DNA of 64,000 nucleotides from Gonapodya prolifera JEL478 (GCA_001574975.1 KQ965731.1:1299737-1363736), one strand, 5' to 3'; shown: positions 11,928-24,714, counted from the stretch's first letter. A program made the numbers and translations. The notes: generated by a model not told the origin, from the sequence alone.

Positions 11928-12020
11928 ATGAAAAAAGAACGCCCCCTGATGATGCTGTTTCGTGAAACTTTGTTTTGCCTTTACAAGGTTGTGCGCGCGG
12001 TCGTTTCGATTATTCTCTGA

Positions 12021-12326
12021 GTGAGTTTCACCCCTTTCTGTATCGCCTCATGTGCCGCATCGTCAACGAACCCCCGTTCCTTCCACAGCTGCGTCGCCCT
12101 CAACTCACCATCCCACCCACCATGCCTTACCCGCCGAACACAGCTTCTCGAGTGCCTGGGCCCCAAACTGGCCGGCGGGGAGTTCCGCGACTTTGCCCGA
12201 TGCAGGGCCTCGGTGCTCTCCACGGGGCGGTGGCAGGGTCGTACAGATTGCACCGAGTTGGAGGACATTTTGGTGCTGGCGCTGAAAAGTGTGAGGGGTG
12301 GGAAGGGACTGCAAGACTTAGCGTAG
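12021..12326 (+). CDS. possible small Cys-rich (CX9C-like) protein
   Basis: A 101-residue open frame contains a CX9C pair (CLTRRTQLLEC) after an HPPC-like context, then FRDFARC and a fourth Cys (RTDC) fifteen residues on. The first pair resembles Cmc/CHCH proteins of the mitochondrial intermembrane space, but the second spacing is not CX9C and the region is GC-rich, where chance frames are common. The stop is at 12324-12326, in ...GLQDLA. I give this only as a candidate. The minus-strand frames over the same bases show no motif. Confidence 0.25.
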   Translation: MSFTPFCIASCAASSTNPRSFHSCVALNSPSHPPCLTRRTQLLECLGPKLAGGEFRDFARCRASVLSTGRWQGRTDCTELEDILVLALKSVRGGKGLQDLA

Positions 12327-12656
12327 TGCTTGTTCGCTCACGAGCGAGTATGTACCAGGACCGGGGTGGCGAAGCAAAGGCGCGGGTGGCGAAGGAAAGG
12401 CGCGCCTGAAAGGTCATGTGCTTCCTTGGCTCAGGGTAACAGTGCAATGTACACTGCGCTTCGTCACCAGCGGGAACGGCAGACCTCGGCTCTCGTTGCA
12501 CTACAGAAAGTTTCCTTGACCTCAAGGTGCAGCGTCTCTCGGCCAAGTAACGAGCGCGGGTCCCATCATCTCGGCCAATTTGAACGGAACTAATTCATCA
12601 TTCTAATAACTCATTCATAACCACACGTACATACTCAAAACCCCATCTAAAATAAC

Positions 12657-15600
12657 CTATTTGTATCCTGGAAAAGTAAACGTACGCGCGTTGCACGACT
12701 CTGGTGCTTGCCCCAGGCTGGCGTTACCGTTCACGATGTATGCTGCATCGCGCACATCGCGGATGGCGTACTCGTCAAAGTAGTTGAACGGCGTGATGAG
12801 GATCGAGCCGCGGGCCAGTGACGTCAGCGTGATGGGACCATCTTCCGCTCTTGGCACTGGGTGATGGTGACAGGAAGTGATCAGGTTGACGCAAAACAGC
12901 AATGAAAGAGACATGTAGCGAGACGAACCGTGGTGCGTTCCCAAGTTGGCCCAGACGACAAGATCCTCGCCGATGAGAGACCTGCCCTTTTGGAACTTGT
13001 GGAAGTCGACAATAGGGTTCGTCGGAGTGTTCTGGTTGTACAAGCTGGACGACGAATGCTCGTCATCTGAAAACTGCGTGACCGCAATCCTGCAATGCCC
13101 CGAAGAGCACTTTAGTTCGGGCTGTCACAGCGCGTGTGCGATAAATAGAGACACACGGGTAGTAAGCCCAGTTGGCATTGTTCAGCGTCCTCGTGTTCCC
13201 CTTGACAGGGTTCGTCACGGGCGTTTGCGCCACGACACGGTATGCTCTGGGGTTGCCCCACTTGTTGGTGCGATTCTTGTTGGCGACGAGCACGGTGGTG
13301 AAGTCGGGCGAGCCCTTCTCCGTCGAGAAGAAGGAGTCGTTCTCGGTGGTCACGGTCTTGCGGACGTATTTTTTCTGCACAAGCGTCTCCCCGGGGCGAA
13401 GCCATGGCTTCTCGACGTTCTCGGTCACAATGTTGACGGTGAGAAGGTCGTTCTTCTCGCCCAGAATATCGAGGTCGATCTTGTAGTTCACTATAGGCCG
13501 GTGGTGGGTGAAACAACTACGAACGCACGTATTTGATGACACTCACGGATGTGGTCATGAAGAGATCCCATCGAATACTCGGAGATTCTACCACCGTAAA
13601 ATTCCTCGTTGTCTTTTGTCCACCAAGTGCTGCAATGTCGCGTTTCGGTGAGTAAAAAACGTAACGAAAAGAAGCATACTTTAGCACCCACCCCTGCATG
13701 TATCCACTCGCAGACATTTTGATCTCAATTGTGCCATCAAGCCAGAAAATGTAGTCGAAGGTGTAGTCGTAGTTTCCCATTGTAGCTATGCTCCGCACAT
13801 AAAACTGCATTCCCTTTGTCGACCTTGAGAGAGCATTGAAGCAAGGGGATGATGAGAAGGAAAGACCCAAACAGGGTCGCGTAAACTCACGTTGCGCCTG
13901 AGCTACGATGGCGACCAACCGGAAGACCGCTATCGGCCTGAGGTCGTGCAAGATCAATGATGTGCTCAAAACTCGTCCAGATCAATATCACCCACCTCAA
14001 ACGCACAGATGTTGTTTTGCACCGTTTTGCCGGAATCAGCCGTGGTGTTGAAGAACGTTGCCGTTGCCGGGCAGTCATATCCAGGGACGAGAGTGTCAGA
14101 CCCGCGCCCAATGCGGTAGTGACGGTCGAGATAGTTGGTCGTGGATGATACGGGATCGTCTCCACAGTACGAAGCAAGTGCTTCTTGCAGAGCGATTTCG
14201 TAGGCGATTCTCTCTCCTGTAGATCAGACTCTGCGTCAGACCGAACGCGTGTACGGATGCACAGTTTGGCAACCCACCTTTGAAACGGACGTCATAAAAG
14301 GCAAGACCAGTGTCGGGTATGAAGCCTACATAGAACTCCCAGCCCATCCACTCAATGTAGCGTTGTTGAGGGTCGATGGCGTAGCGCTTGCTCCCAAACT
14401 CAGCAAGACGAGGAGCCGAAATGTTGTCGAAAGGACGATACGGGCCAGCGGGCTCCATCTTCGACCCTAAACCATGCCGCGTAATAGATACGCCTGGTGT
14501 TTCGTTGGCCAAGCTTGAGAGCACTCACACAAGTCCCCGTTGAATGCATACTTGTGTGGAATCTTGAGCTTCTTGCTCTTCCATGCAGTAATAAACTCGT
14601 CGGTAGTGTGGAAAAGACTTCCCTCGTAGAACACCTGTTGAGGAGGGGTCAGAAATGTCTCTCTCAAGGCATCATGTCAGCGCCGCACTGCCACTCACGT
14701 AGTTGAGCTTCCACTGACTATCGAAGAATGAAAAGGTGAGCAAGTGTACGGTCAAGTCGTGCTCTTCTTCTGAACATACTTTGGATCGGTGCCAGTCACG
14801 TCGATTTCGGAGAACAGCCCCACTTGACGAATGTAATAGTCGTCCCCCAACGTGTCACTCCCTGTTGAGTTCGCCCAAGACAGCTCAGAAATAAATATCG
14901 CTTCAATGGGTACTCTACTCACAATATTGCGTAACAGTTCTGACGGTTCCGTCGAATGACGCCGGCAAACCAGCCCAAGACAAGGTGTCGTTGACGTCAT
15001 TGTAGTAAACACCGCCAAAAAGCTGACCGCGCGAAGCTTTGTCGAAAGTTGGCGGTGAGAATTCTCACTTTCAAAGCTCACATCTTGACTAAGTCCTGCA
15101 TCCGCCAATGGTTTACCGACGAACTTCGCGGTAACAACGTTCCACAGCGTCAAATCTGTGACGAAATTGGTGAATCGTGCTTCAAAAGGAACCTGAAGAG
15201 ATGCAAGTCTAAATTATGCCTTCCCATTTTACAAAACCATCAAGCGCTCACCGTTCCGATTTTGGTGTACTTCGTAAGGTTGCCGATGGGGATGGGTCCG
15301 ACCTTGTAAATCTTGACGATTGGTGCGTCCAGCCCACTGAAATACCAAATCGGTTAGCACGACGTAACGGAGCTTCGTTGGACGTACTCACCCATAGTTC
15401 ACACTGATTCTGGCGTACCGCTCCGGCTTGGTACCTATCACCGATCAATTTTTTCAGTTTGCAGCTCTTCCGAGGAAATCATAACCGGAGCGTATTCACC
15501 ATTCGCGTCAAAGAAAGACGTAGCGTCACATTTTTTGACGGGGAATAACTCAACATAGGAAACAAAGTTGTCGCTTATTGTCGCATTGCTAGCGTCCGTC

Positions 15601-15842
15601 AAATTGAGTTCCTTGCGCTCGAGCATGAATTTTGTGGCCCCTTGAATCTCGTCGGCAGACAGCTCATGCCATATGTTCGGCTTCGGGGCTGTGATAATGT
15701 TGTCCGTGGAAGCGGTGCACACGGTCGCAGGAGTACTTTCCCTCTGGTGTAGACGGTGAAAGCCAGGTCGTGCAATCGCTTCCCCAGAGAAGGACAGAAT
15801 CCAAGCAACAGATAGAGCGACGAGCGGAACCACGGTCTTCAT
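12657..15842 (-). CDS. secreted copper amine oxidase
   Basis: The enzyme oxidises primary amines to aldehydes, releasing NH3 and H2O2, with copper and a self-made topaquinone cofactor. Met at 15842 starts a signal peptide (MKTVVPLVALSVAWILSF..). The N2-like region HELSADEIQGATKFMLER and the N3-like part follow. The cofactor motif GNYDY has its Tyr codon at 13769-13771, and IEIKMSASGYMQG follows. Two copper ligands lie in SLHDHILNYKIDLDILG, which forms only when introns at about 13680-13618 and 13548-13494 are removed. The third is in NLGTHHVPRAEDG, across an intron at about 12930-12855. The end TPFNYFDEYAIRDVRDA and FTFPGYK with a stop at 12657 match the family C-terminus. About ten short introns are present. 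All catalytic landmarks are intact. Secretion suggests use of external amines as a nitrogen source, which is inference. Confidence 0.93.
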
Positions 15843-16517
15843 TGTGCTGCTGACGGTCGACGGACTTCGAACACATCCAAACCCTTCTTATAAAGCCCGC
15901 TTCAATGTTTATCTAGGTATGATATGAATCAAGGGCGTTTTGATCTGCCCCACATCGGCACTTGCCGCAGCGAGCTAATCGAGCGTGTCAAGGGGCTCAC
16001 GGTTGGCGGTGCACGCTTCGATCGTCACATTTGCGGTAACATGTTTTCATGGAAGTTCTGCGTACTTTGAGAAGGTGGCACTCGGAAATTGTTGTGTGGG
16101 TGGGTGACAGTCGCAATTGGACCCTCAAGCGGAATCCCCGCCGCAGGGTACTTTACTGGGTTCGCCACTGTTCGCCGTCGATTGTGTTTTGCCCACACAG
16201 CTCCATACGATTATTGTCTTCGAAAAATGCTTTCAGTAATGTAATGTCACAGGTGGGGTGGAGGGCTCCTTTAGAAATACCCCGTCCTTTGAAGTGGCCC
16301 TTGGAGGGCTGACCAAGCGGATGGAGGATGGAAAGAAGTAGGGCGGGTTGGCAGCATCAATACTGAGACTGTGAATCAATTGTTCACTTTCAACTTCAGC
16401 TTTGGACCTGCAGAGTCCCCAACCTGCGCGTGAGACCCCAACACTTTCCTAACTTGGTGGCCCGCTTGAATGCAAAATCTCGGGCTGTGCGGTTGATCGT
16501 TCTTCGGTATCAATTAT
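15843..16517. other. intergenic: upstream flank of the amine oxidase gene
   Basis: About 675 bp lies between the amine oxidase start and the stop of the histidinol-phosphate aminotransferase gene. Both are on the minus strand, so this holds the promoter of the former and the 3' flank of the latter. I found no supported gene. Confidence 0.4.
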
Positions 16518-18142
16518 TCATTCCTTCCAATCTTCCGACAACACCACTGCCAACTGTTTAACGACTTGCTCGTTTTCGGTTCGATCACCGACGGTGATTC
16601 GGAGACAACCCTCGCATCCATATTCACCGCCCCGATAACGAATTACGACTCCCATTTGTTCTGCAAGCTTCTTGTAGATGTACTTTGCACGAGGCGAAGA
16701 AGGCTTCCCTCCGGGACCGGTGAGCACTGGAACGAGTACGAAGTTTGCGTGCGAATCGGAGTACGGAGGAAGCAGAGCGGGAAGAGCGCTCAAAAGTCCA
16801 AGGAGATGAGTTCGGTTCGCGGTAAGGGTCGCGATTTGTGACTGTAAGAGAATGTGGCATGAAAAGACCTGGCAAGTTGAGCCCCTGATTGCACAGGTCC
16901 GCAACATACCTGTGTTCGGGCAATCCCCTCAGCAGACATCGCACGTCGTCCCAATATTGAAGTGGGGGAAGAGATGTTGTAGGGAGCTTTTGTTTTGTTG
17001 AGGATGGCAGCGATACTGGGGTCCGTAACGACAAGACCGAGCCTGGTTTTCCATGCAGTACCCAGAAAAAGACATTAACGATAAGTTCGTATGCAGCCAG
17101 GCATGAAAAAAAAACTCAACACGAACCGAACACCAGCCATTCCAAACGCTTTGCTCATGGTCTGACTGACCACAAGATTGCCGTACTCTGCGACCCATGT
17201 CGCCACAGAGCCCACGCCCTCACCCTCGACAAAGTCCACGTATGCTTCATCGACGACGACTATCCCGTTCCACCCCTCGAAATGAAGGAGTTCGCGGATA
17301 TCGGAAAGCCGCAGCGCCGTTGCAGTGGGGTTGCCTGGACTGCACAGGATGAGCAGTTTAATAGTGGGGTCGGCGCGAAGGGCGGCTTTGATCTGAAAAA
17401 GGGGAGTAAAACAATTTTAGTGAGACGCAAATTTAGGCTGGGCTGTTCCGTTCATAGGTTTCAGGTCGCGTCCAACCGATGAATAGAATTGACGGTAGAA
17501 GTGAGAAAGTAATTTCACCAGTCTTCGCACTAACGATTCTTCGTTTATCTTCCTGGAGGGGTGCCAAAAACTCACGTTCGGCACATCCAGCTGGTAAATG
17601 TCCTCTCGCGGGACACCTGGTCCCGGTACGATGAGAGGAACTTTGACAAGTTTAACGTCATTGATCTCAGCCGAGGTGCGATACATTCCATATGTCGGTG
17701 GCGTGATGAGGATGGAGTCTTTCCCAGGAGCGCAGAACACGCGCATGAGAATGTCGATGCATTCGTCCGATCCCACTCCAAGGAAAAGGTGGTCAGGTCC
17801 AGGGGATGGTAGCTTTCTGTAGTCCGCTATCATTTGCTTCAGGCTCGTTTGGTGTGGGTCCGGGTAACGGTTTGGGTGGACATCGGGATCAGTTGGGTGA
17901 GCCGTGCCTTCGGTTGAGACGAAAAATCCATCGCCGTCGACTTTCGAAGGTGCTTCTTTGGTGGCATCGCCGTTGGAACGGGTCGGAATCGCCTGGTTTG
18001 AGAACTGAATTGCGGATCCCAAAGAGTTCTCATTGGCATCGAGGAGGATGCCCTCCGAGTAGTCGTCGCGAGCCGCGCGATAGGGCTCTAGAGACCAGAT
18101 GTTTGGCCGCACGAGGGATTGGAGATTCACTTTGCGACCCAT
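16518..18142 (-). CDS. HIS5: histidinol-phosphate aminotransferase
   Basis: This PLP enzyme converts imidazole-acetol phosphate and glutamate to histidinol phosphate in histidine biosynthesis. The chosen start, MGRKVNLQSLVRPNIWSLE at 18142, gives the typical fold-type I N-terminus. An upstream in-frame Met at 18202 only adds a non-conserved leader. Visible landmarks are DANENSLG, HPNRYPDPHQTSLKQMI, FLGVGSDECIDILMRVFCA, TPPTYGMYRTSA, ILCSPGNPTATALRLSD, VVVDEAYVDFVEG and the PLP-lysine motif VSQTMSKAFGMAGVRLG. The C-terminus has GVVIRYRGGEYGCEGCLRIT with the substrate-binding Arg residues and stops at 16518. Introns with GTGAGT-type donors lie near 17560-17395, 17130-17045 and 16915-16840. A polar insert (about residues 55-85) before HPNRYPD is longer than in yeast His5. 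The gene looks intact. Confidence 0.93.
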
Positions 18143-18364
18143 TGCCACAAAGGAGTCTTCACCCTTAGGTTGAGGTTGACCCTTCAGTTCGAACAAAACC
18201 AATGAACCACTGTGCCACTAGGTTCTTCGGTGAAAGAATGATGATATATATGGCACAAGGTACCGTAAAAGTGCTAGACATGTGTCTAATTCTAATGCAA
18301 GCACTTCCGTCCCATCGGCAGCGCCCCCCACAATCAAATGTCCACTTTCAGAGAGTCCCACACT

Positions 18365-18987
18365 TCATTTCTTAGACCCGGGAGCTGGAAGAGGCTCCCC
18401 AATGTCCTTCCCACGCAGCTTCACACCCAATGCCCGCTCAAGCTTCCCCAACACCTGCTGGTTCGGTTGAGCCCGTCCAGACTCGTAATCCTGAATCACA
18501 GAGGCCTTCTCATTGATCTTTGTGGCCAGGTCCTAATGTGATATCCACGGTCAATGCAGTAGAAATGGAAGAGAAGGAATCATGAATGGGAAGATAAAGG
18601 GAGGTCAGTGTTGGTGTTCCGTGAAGCAAACGCTACAACACGAGCTCTGCTCTCCAGTCTTTTCAGAGCGTCAAGACGCCATCCATAGTGTCTCAAGGGA
18701 GAAACGAATGATATCCGAGCCTTTGAAGCTTGATAGCATCTTGGAACCCTCGAACCCACCTTTTGTGTAAACTCTTTCTCCTGTCGAGCCTTCATAATCG
18801 CCTTGCCCACATCCATCGAGACCTTCTCGACGTGAAAGTCCTCCGTCTCGCGGTCAATTTTGGCGAGCTTTTGCCCATCTTTGTCGTACGCGGCGTTGGC
18901 CTGCGACACCTTCTTGGTCGCGCTAGCGTTCGACGAGCTCGTCGGAGTCTTTTTGCGGATGATTGTCACGTCGTCCCAGCCAGACAT
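18365..18987 (-). CDS. MBF1: multiprotein-bridging factor 1 (MBF1) coactivator
   Basis: Mbf1 links gene-specific activators to TBP and also associates with ribosomes to guard the reading frame. The N-terminal MBF1 domain runs from [13 protein letters not shown] through [19 protein letters not shown]. An intron of about 240 bp (about 18775-18535) is followed by the cro/C1-type helix-turn-helix, [19 protein letters not shown], then [19 protein letters not shown] and [17 protein letters not shown] with a stop at 18365. Length (about 150 residues) and domain order match the family. The gene is downstream of no other start and lies 223 bp from the HIS5 start on the same strand. It looks intact. 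Confidence 0.93.
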
Positions 18988-19299
18988 CTTGAGAGGGTTT
19001 GATTGGTGTTGGAACCTGGTCGAAACTTCACTTTAAAAATGAGATTGCTGTGCCACTCTCGCCCTCTCGCCCCCTTGCCCAAGCAAAGCTTGTAATGTCT
19101 CTCTCTCTCCCCCTTTTTTTCCTTTCACGAATCAGTTGACCAGCCCAAAAAGTTTTATTTCACCACTTAATGCACACCTCATTTTTGTACATTAAATTCG
19201 TTGAGGACGTTGTTTCCAAGTCGTTTCGGCCAAAACTGTTCCCTCCAATGCGGATGATTAATTACCAGAACGGGGTTCCCAAGACCATTACAAACATCA

Positions 19300-20907
19300 T
19301 CACGGACCGCCGGGTCCATTGCTGCACGGGGCGATCGCTCCTTTGCTTTCCAGTTCGAGCACACGAATTCTCTCGCGTGCGCTTTCCAACAGCGAGTGGA
19401 GCCCCGAGATTTCCAGACGCAGGTCGCGGTTCTCGCGTAAAAGATCTTGGTAACTCCGTGCATATGGCGCCCACGGCAGTGGTTGAAGCGCGGGGAGCGC
19501 GTCGGTATTACTCGTCGGACCAAAAGGTGTGGAGTGCACACCAGAGGGTTCTATTGGTTCAGGGTTTGGGTTGAACGCAATTGGTCGCCCTGGGGAGGAC
19601 GAGGCATCCCCGGGAAGTCTTGTTTCGCCTGCATACGGCACGTGGAGTGAGGCACTGCACTGCACTGCAGATGACACGGGAGGTTGTGGTTTATACGCAC
19701 CCATCGGGGGGGATCCCCAAACATCCCTCAATTGTGCGTTGAGCATCTCAAGGCTACCGTACTTGTGATATGGGGACATGGGTTTTGGCAATTCCGAAAG
19801 CCGCGCGAGTGGCGGTACTGGTGGGGTGACCAAGATGTTGAGACACAAGAGTGCTTGTAGAAGGACTTTGGAGCACTGCACTCACGCCGAATCTTGCTCT
19901 CCCCAGAAAACGGCAGCTCAGATGGAGGGTACTGCTATAACCAGAACACGTAATTTCGGGGCACACATGACTCAACTTTCTAAATTAACAAACCTGGGGA
20001 GCTGCGGTCCGCTCTGGAACTATGGTCATCGAGGAGGTGAAGGCGTCTTGGTGCTGGTCACTCTCTTGTCTGGAACCCGAGTTGGGCCAACGCGCGCTTC
20101 GGCTCCAATAGTCTGTGTAGCCACCGCGGTGTCCTGGCGAGCCATGCGCAGCCAACATGCTGTCACTGCGGCTGAACCGGTGCAAGGACGGGTGAGGTCC
20201 AAGATCAGACGGAGCCCTTTGGCTTTGGGGTTGCTGCTGTTGCTGCTGCTGCCCGGCGTATGAGTCGAAATTTGTCTCGGCGGAGTGCTGGGCTGGCGAT
20301 CCCGGATTGGACGTTGTCGCTGGAGTGCCCTTTCCCAAACGGTCGTAAGTGCAGTCCCGTCCTCGAGCTTGGCACCTCTCGCAAGGCTGCCGCTTGTCAC
20401 ACTTTGCTCTACCAAGCGAATACATGTCAGGGATAGTCGATGGCATTTCGTGATGGATGGATGCCATACTTACTTTGAAGTAAAGCAAAAGTCACACGCT
20501 CGAAGAATCCGACGTGAGCTAGGGGAAAACTGATGGCGTACGTCTTCACTTGAGAGCGAGTGTCCAGCGTAGTCGATAGGGGAGCTCCGTTGGACTGCGT
20601 CCCCAACGTCTTGCATTTCTGCGTCATCGGTGCTTCGTCCTGGTGTCTCAGGGTCCTCTGAAAACCCAAAACATGATTACACCATCGCAAACTCCAATAT
20701 CCAGGCTATTGAGCACTGTGTTAGCATACCTCCGCTCCAAGGGTCCCGCGCAGTGTATGATTCATCCCTGGATGTTCTCGTACTGGTCTCGAACCAGTCG
20801 TGCTCGAGCTCCCTTGACGTTATGCCATCACCAGGCGGTAGAAACAAACGGCGATGGCGCGATTCTTCCACCGACGCGACCTCGTTTCGCATGTCTGGAC
20901 TTTCCAT
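19300..20907 (-). CDS. Zn2Cys6 transcription factor with C-terminal coiled coil
   Basis: The binuclear zinc cluster reads CDFCFTSK-AKCDKRQPCERC-QARGRDC, giving the exact spacing C-x2-C-x6-C-x5-C-x2-C-x6-C once the intron at about 20507-20412 (GTAAGT..GGTAG) is removed. The intron splits the Lys codon between the second and third Cys. The likely start is MESPDMRNEVASVEESRHR at 20907, so an acidic, Ser-rich segment precedes the cluster. After it come a Gln run (AGQQQQQQQPQSQR), Ser/Pro-rich linkers and, at the end, ENRDLRLEISGLHSLLESAR, a leucine-rich heptad helix likely to mediate dimerisation; the stop is at 19300. I see no large fungal-TF middle homology domain, so this is a short member of the class. 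It should act in the nucleus. Targets are unknown. Confidence 0.82.
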
Positions 20908-22010
20908 GAGTTAGTGTGAGGCGAGGAACGTAGAATGAAAAGGTCTGCACTGCAATGGATGTCACAAGTTGTTTCTAAGCGCCAGGATCATTACATTTCA
21001 TCCCAATCGATGTGGTGGCTTTCGAACGGAACAAGTTACCCACCCCTAACTTGGCGGAACGGTGCACCAGTCCTTGACCGCCCTAATGATCCACGATTCC
21101 AATCGATTGCACCTGGAAATGCCACGAAAAACAACGATGATCCCTTTGCGCTAATGGGTGTCCTGTCGCCCAGACGCGGGGTCTTACAATCCCCACGTCG
21201 CCAGAGGAAGGGACGGGAGACACCTGTGTGATTGCCCGATGTCGCGTGCAGGCAATTCCCGCGGTGCAACTGCGCCGTTTCAGAAGGAGAGACAGCGAGC
21301 AGCGGGACACGCTCTGGTGATCCAAATGAGGGATTTTCAGGGCAACCGACATATATTGATTCCAGGCCCGGCCCGGCAATATATTGGACTTGCTCACTTG
21401 CAATCGACGTCTTTTCCCCCGCTATTCTGACTCAATCACAGCTCTTTCTGGCCACTCGTTGCTTGATTTACCCCAAAATGGAATTTAGAAGGCAATCTCC
21501 GCCATATTGAAGGATCGAATGTCAGTGCGAGGGACACTCTAAATTTGCCGTGATGTCTCAAACGAGATCGTTTCGAATCTAACAGGTCCCTGGAGGCCGA
21601 CACTATGAACAATTCATGATATTGTGGACTTCACGTTTGATAGCAGCCACAAGTGTCAAGATGACATCACATAACGTCAAGCACATTTCGCATATTTGCA
21701 TTATTTAAAATACACAAACCACTGCAATGCATATCTTTTACTTTTGAGCGTGTACGACGAAGGAAGGGGGAGAAACACCGCAAGTCATCTCATCACCCTC
21801 ACACCTCAGGCAGGAGACCCTCACACCGGGTTTCACGGTGATTGTACACCAAAGTGAACACACACACACGGCGATTCTTTCACGCGTACACCGTGATGGA
21901 ATCCTTCAATAGGAGGGACCCTCAAAGTTGCTCGAAAGATTGGCAGTGACCCGCCACAACTGTCTCTAGTGATCATTTTTCCTTTCAAATGGGCTTAATA
22001 TTCTCGCTAT
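20908..22010. other. 1.1-kb intergenic region, no gene seen
   Basis: This region carries the promoter of the zinc-cluster gene and the 3' flank of the Ebp1-like gene, both on the minus strand. It contains a short (CA)n run near 21860. Open frames on either strand are short and show no domain or credible splice partners. Confidence 0.45.
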
Positions 22011-24714
22011 CTAAGCATCCGCCTCATCGTTCTGACCGTTCGCAGAAGACCCTCCCGTCTTGGACTTTTTCTTCGACTGCCGCACGGTGAGGGTTGCAAA
22101 GCGAGGGTGGGACCAAAAAAAGTTTCGAAAAAAGATCCAAATCAGTCACATAATTATCGACACTGCTCACCTTTTTGGGGGCGGTCGATTTCCTCAAGCC
22201 CGTGCGCAGAATTTCCTTTGCCTTCTCATCCTTGACAGCCTTCTCTGACCGATATACATCCGCCTCGAACGGCAATCCTGTAATCTTCTGTGGACCCGTG
22301 GGCATCAGCAGAACGGTGAACATGAAATGTGCCACCGTCTCCCCTGCGTTCCGGGGTTGACCAAAGATTTTCCGATTCATCAAAGTTCGCACACGCTACG
22401 CTGCCAACCAGACGCCCTTACCTTCCTTTTCCTGAAGTACGGGGTAAGGCATAACAAGGTTGTGGTTCTGACATTCCACGATGCCCATTCGAGCTTTACG
22501 CTCGTCGTCAAACGCCCTGAAGAGATAAATATGCATTTTAGAACGAAAGGTTTATTGAAGCGCGAGACAGAGAGTTCTAGCCGCCCGCAGGCGGATACAC
22601 GAGCCCGCAAAAAAGAGTCCCACGAGTCATGCAACAAAAGCTTCCTTGTTCCATGTTCGTCCCCAACACATTCCTGTTTCTAAAACTGCGACCACACACA
22701 CCACCCACCTCAATGAAAATGCCATTCCTGCAAACTTTTTTGTGTCCGTCAGCGTTTCCCTGCTTGTCTTCATTCTCAAGTGGTACGTAGTGTCACGGAC
22801 CCTCTTGAACACCGTTGTCCGAGCCTCGCTTTGCTTCGCTTTGCCGTCCCCGGTGGAGATGAGTACATCGACAGTCCACGATTCACCATCCTCAAACTGG
22901 CAGCTCTCGTGGTCCTTGCGCTGGGCGTCAGTGGGGGCGAGAATGATGGATTTGTCACCGTCGATAACGTGGCGCGACAGCGAGTGGGAAAGCATGCCTG
23001 TGCGCCAACAAATGGCGAAAATGGAAGGGGTGAGGTAAAGAACGGGTCATATCAACAATGACCCAGAAGGCTCATGCGCCATATCCGGTCCGGTCGTGTG
23101 TCTGCCCAAGTTTACGGAGTTGACCATCCACACAACTGTAGTTGTACTGACCTTCAACAGGCTTGCATCCAAAGTCCTCCGCAATTTTCTGCACGTGGTC
23201 CGTGACGTCGAAGTTGGCGAAGCCAGGTTTGAGGCAACGAAGGGCCGCTTCGGACGCAAAGTGCGCTGTAACCGAGACGCATAGAATCATTCAACGGAAC
23301 AGGAAGAGCCATGAGTTAAATCCATGCGTGCTCGCTTCCACCACAAGACTCACCCGCCGTCATCGCGTCGGCAATTCGACCATCGACAGGCTTCTCCTTG
23401 CTCGCGCCAACAACAATGGTATGACCCACGAGAGCGGGGTACCCGTCCACGTGCGCGCCCAGTTCCACCCGCACCACGTCCCCAGTGCTGAGCGTGAGGC
23501 GAGACTCGGCGTCGGTCGACAGAGGCGAAAGGTGGCAGATGTAAGGGTTTGGGGAGACGGTCGTGGGAAAGGCGATACCTGTGCGGTGGCAGAAACGAAT
23601 GTGGAGAGTTGCAAGAGGGAGTGAGCGCTTGCGAGGGGAAAGAACCCGCCGACGGAACAACTTCCATCAGGTGCGAGTGGATCTTTCGATTCTCGCCCGA
23701 GCTGCATATTTTTCACTTTTTCTCGATGCTTTTCGTCTCTTCCCGATAAGATGACTGACCTTTCTTGATGTCGTTCGTCTTGTACACTTTCGCGCACTGC
23801 TCCTCGATGTCTCGATCCCCAAGCATACAGAGGTGGAGGACCGATGCCCCGTCCGTGCAAGCAGCTAAGACGGAGCGGAGGGCACCTGCAGAAAAGAATA
23901 CCGGTATGAGTGACGAGGTGTGGTGTATTCAGGTGAGTAAACGGTGATGGAGCCAACTGTGAAAGCATTTTAACCATCCAAGGGGGGACACTCGTGCGCT
24001 CGTCCATTCCGTGTAGAATCTAACAATAGCTCCATTCAAATAGAAGAGCGGAGACGAACTCAACCTCCGTCGCTGTTACTGCCGACATATGTGTTCTGTA
24101 CTAGCCCGCACTCCCCCATGGTCCTAGAGCACTCACGGTTTGCAATATCCGCGGCTGTCTTGTATTTCGTCACTAATGATTCAGGCGACGGGGTGTGTCG
24201 ACGTGGCCGCGGAAGTTGATTCAAGGAATATTGGTGAAGGGTGGGATGTGAGTACGCGTACAGGCACGAACAGAAAGCAAGCACATTGGAAAGAGTCGGA
24301 GAACAGAGTAGGCCGCTCCACTCAACACGAAACGCCGTGAACGGGAACGTCACATGGACTTCATCACAAAAAGGACCCTTCTCCAGCCGTTCCCGAGCGC
24401 AATCGAAAACTGAAAATCAATCTCTTCCATCGCATCGTTTTCCTGTCTCATTCCGGGTCTGTTACCAACTCACCCACATTTGGGTCTTCAAGACCCTTGT
24501 CCTCGTCTGCCACCTTCGCCTCCTCGTCATCCGAAACGGAAACTGACGAGACTGAATCGTCGTCATCTTCCTCAACCGGGGCTGGTGCTGGCTTCTTGGT
24601 CGGCGCTGGGGCAGACTTCGGTTTGGGAGTGGTTTTCGCAGATGCAGATGAAGTTCCGCTCTCAGCGACAGATGCTGCAACTTTTTTCTTTGCGGCTGAG
24701 GCAGGGGCTGACAT
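22011..24714 (-). CDS. Ebp1/PA2G4-like protein (peptidase M24 fold, non-catalytic)
   Basis: Members of this family have the methionine aminopeptidase fold without activity and work in ribosome biogenesis and growth control (human PA2G4/Ebp1, fission yeast Cdb4). The start is MSAPASAAKKKVAASV at 24714, followed by a long Ala/Lys/Pro leader and an acidic EEDDDDSVSSVSVSDDEEA stretch that is longer than in Ebp1. The fold begins at LVTKYKTAADIANR, then ACTDGASVLHLCMLGD, IAFPTTVSPNPYICHLSPL, DVVRVELGAHVDGYPALVG and the insert KSIILAPTDAQRKDHE. The C-terminal part has VAHFMFTVLLMPTGPQKITG and a Lys-rich end, KKSKTGGSSANGQ, with a stop at 22011. About eight short introns with good splice sites separate these blocks. 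It is divergent from the acyl-CoA synthetase gene, with 418 bp between the starts. Confidence 0.9.

Noticed and set aside
20935-21510. Plus-strand frames of 90-98 codons
   Set aside because: Three overlapping frames without motif or splice support in an intergenic region.
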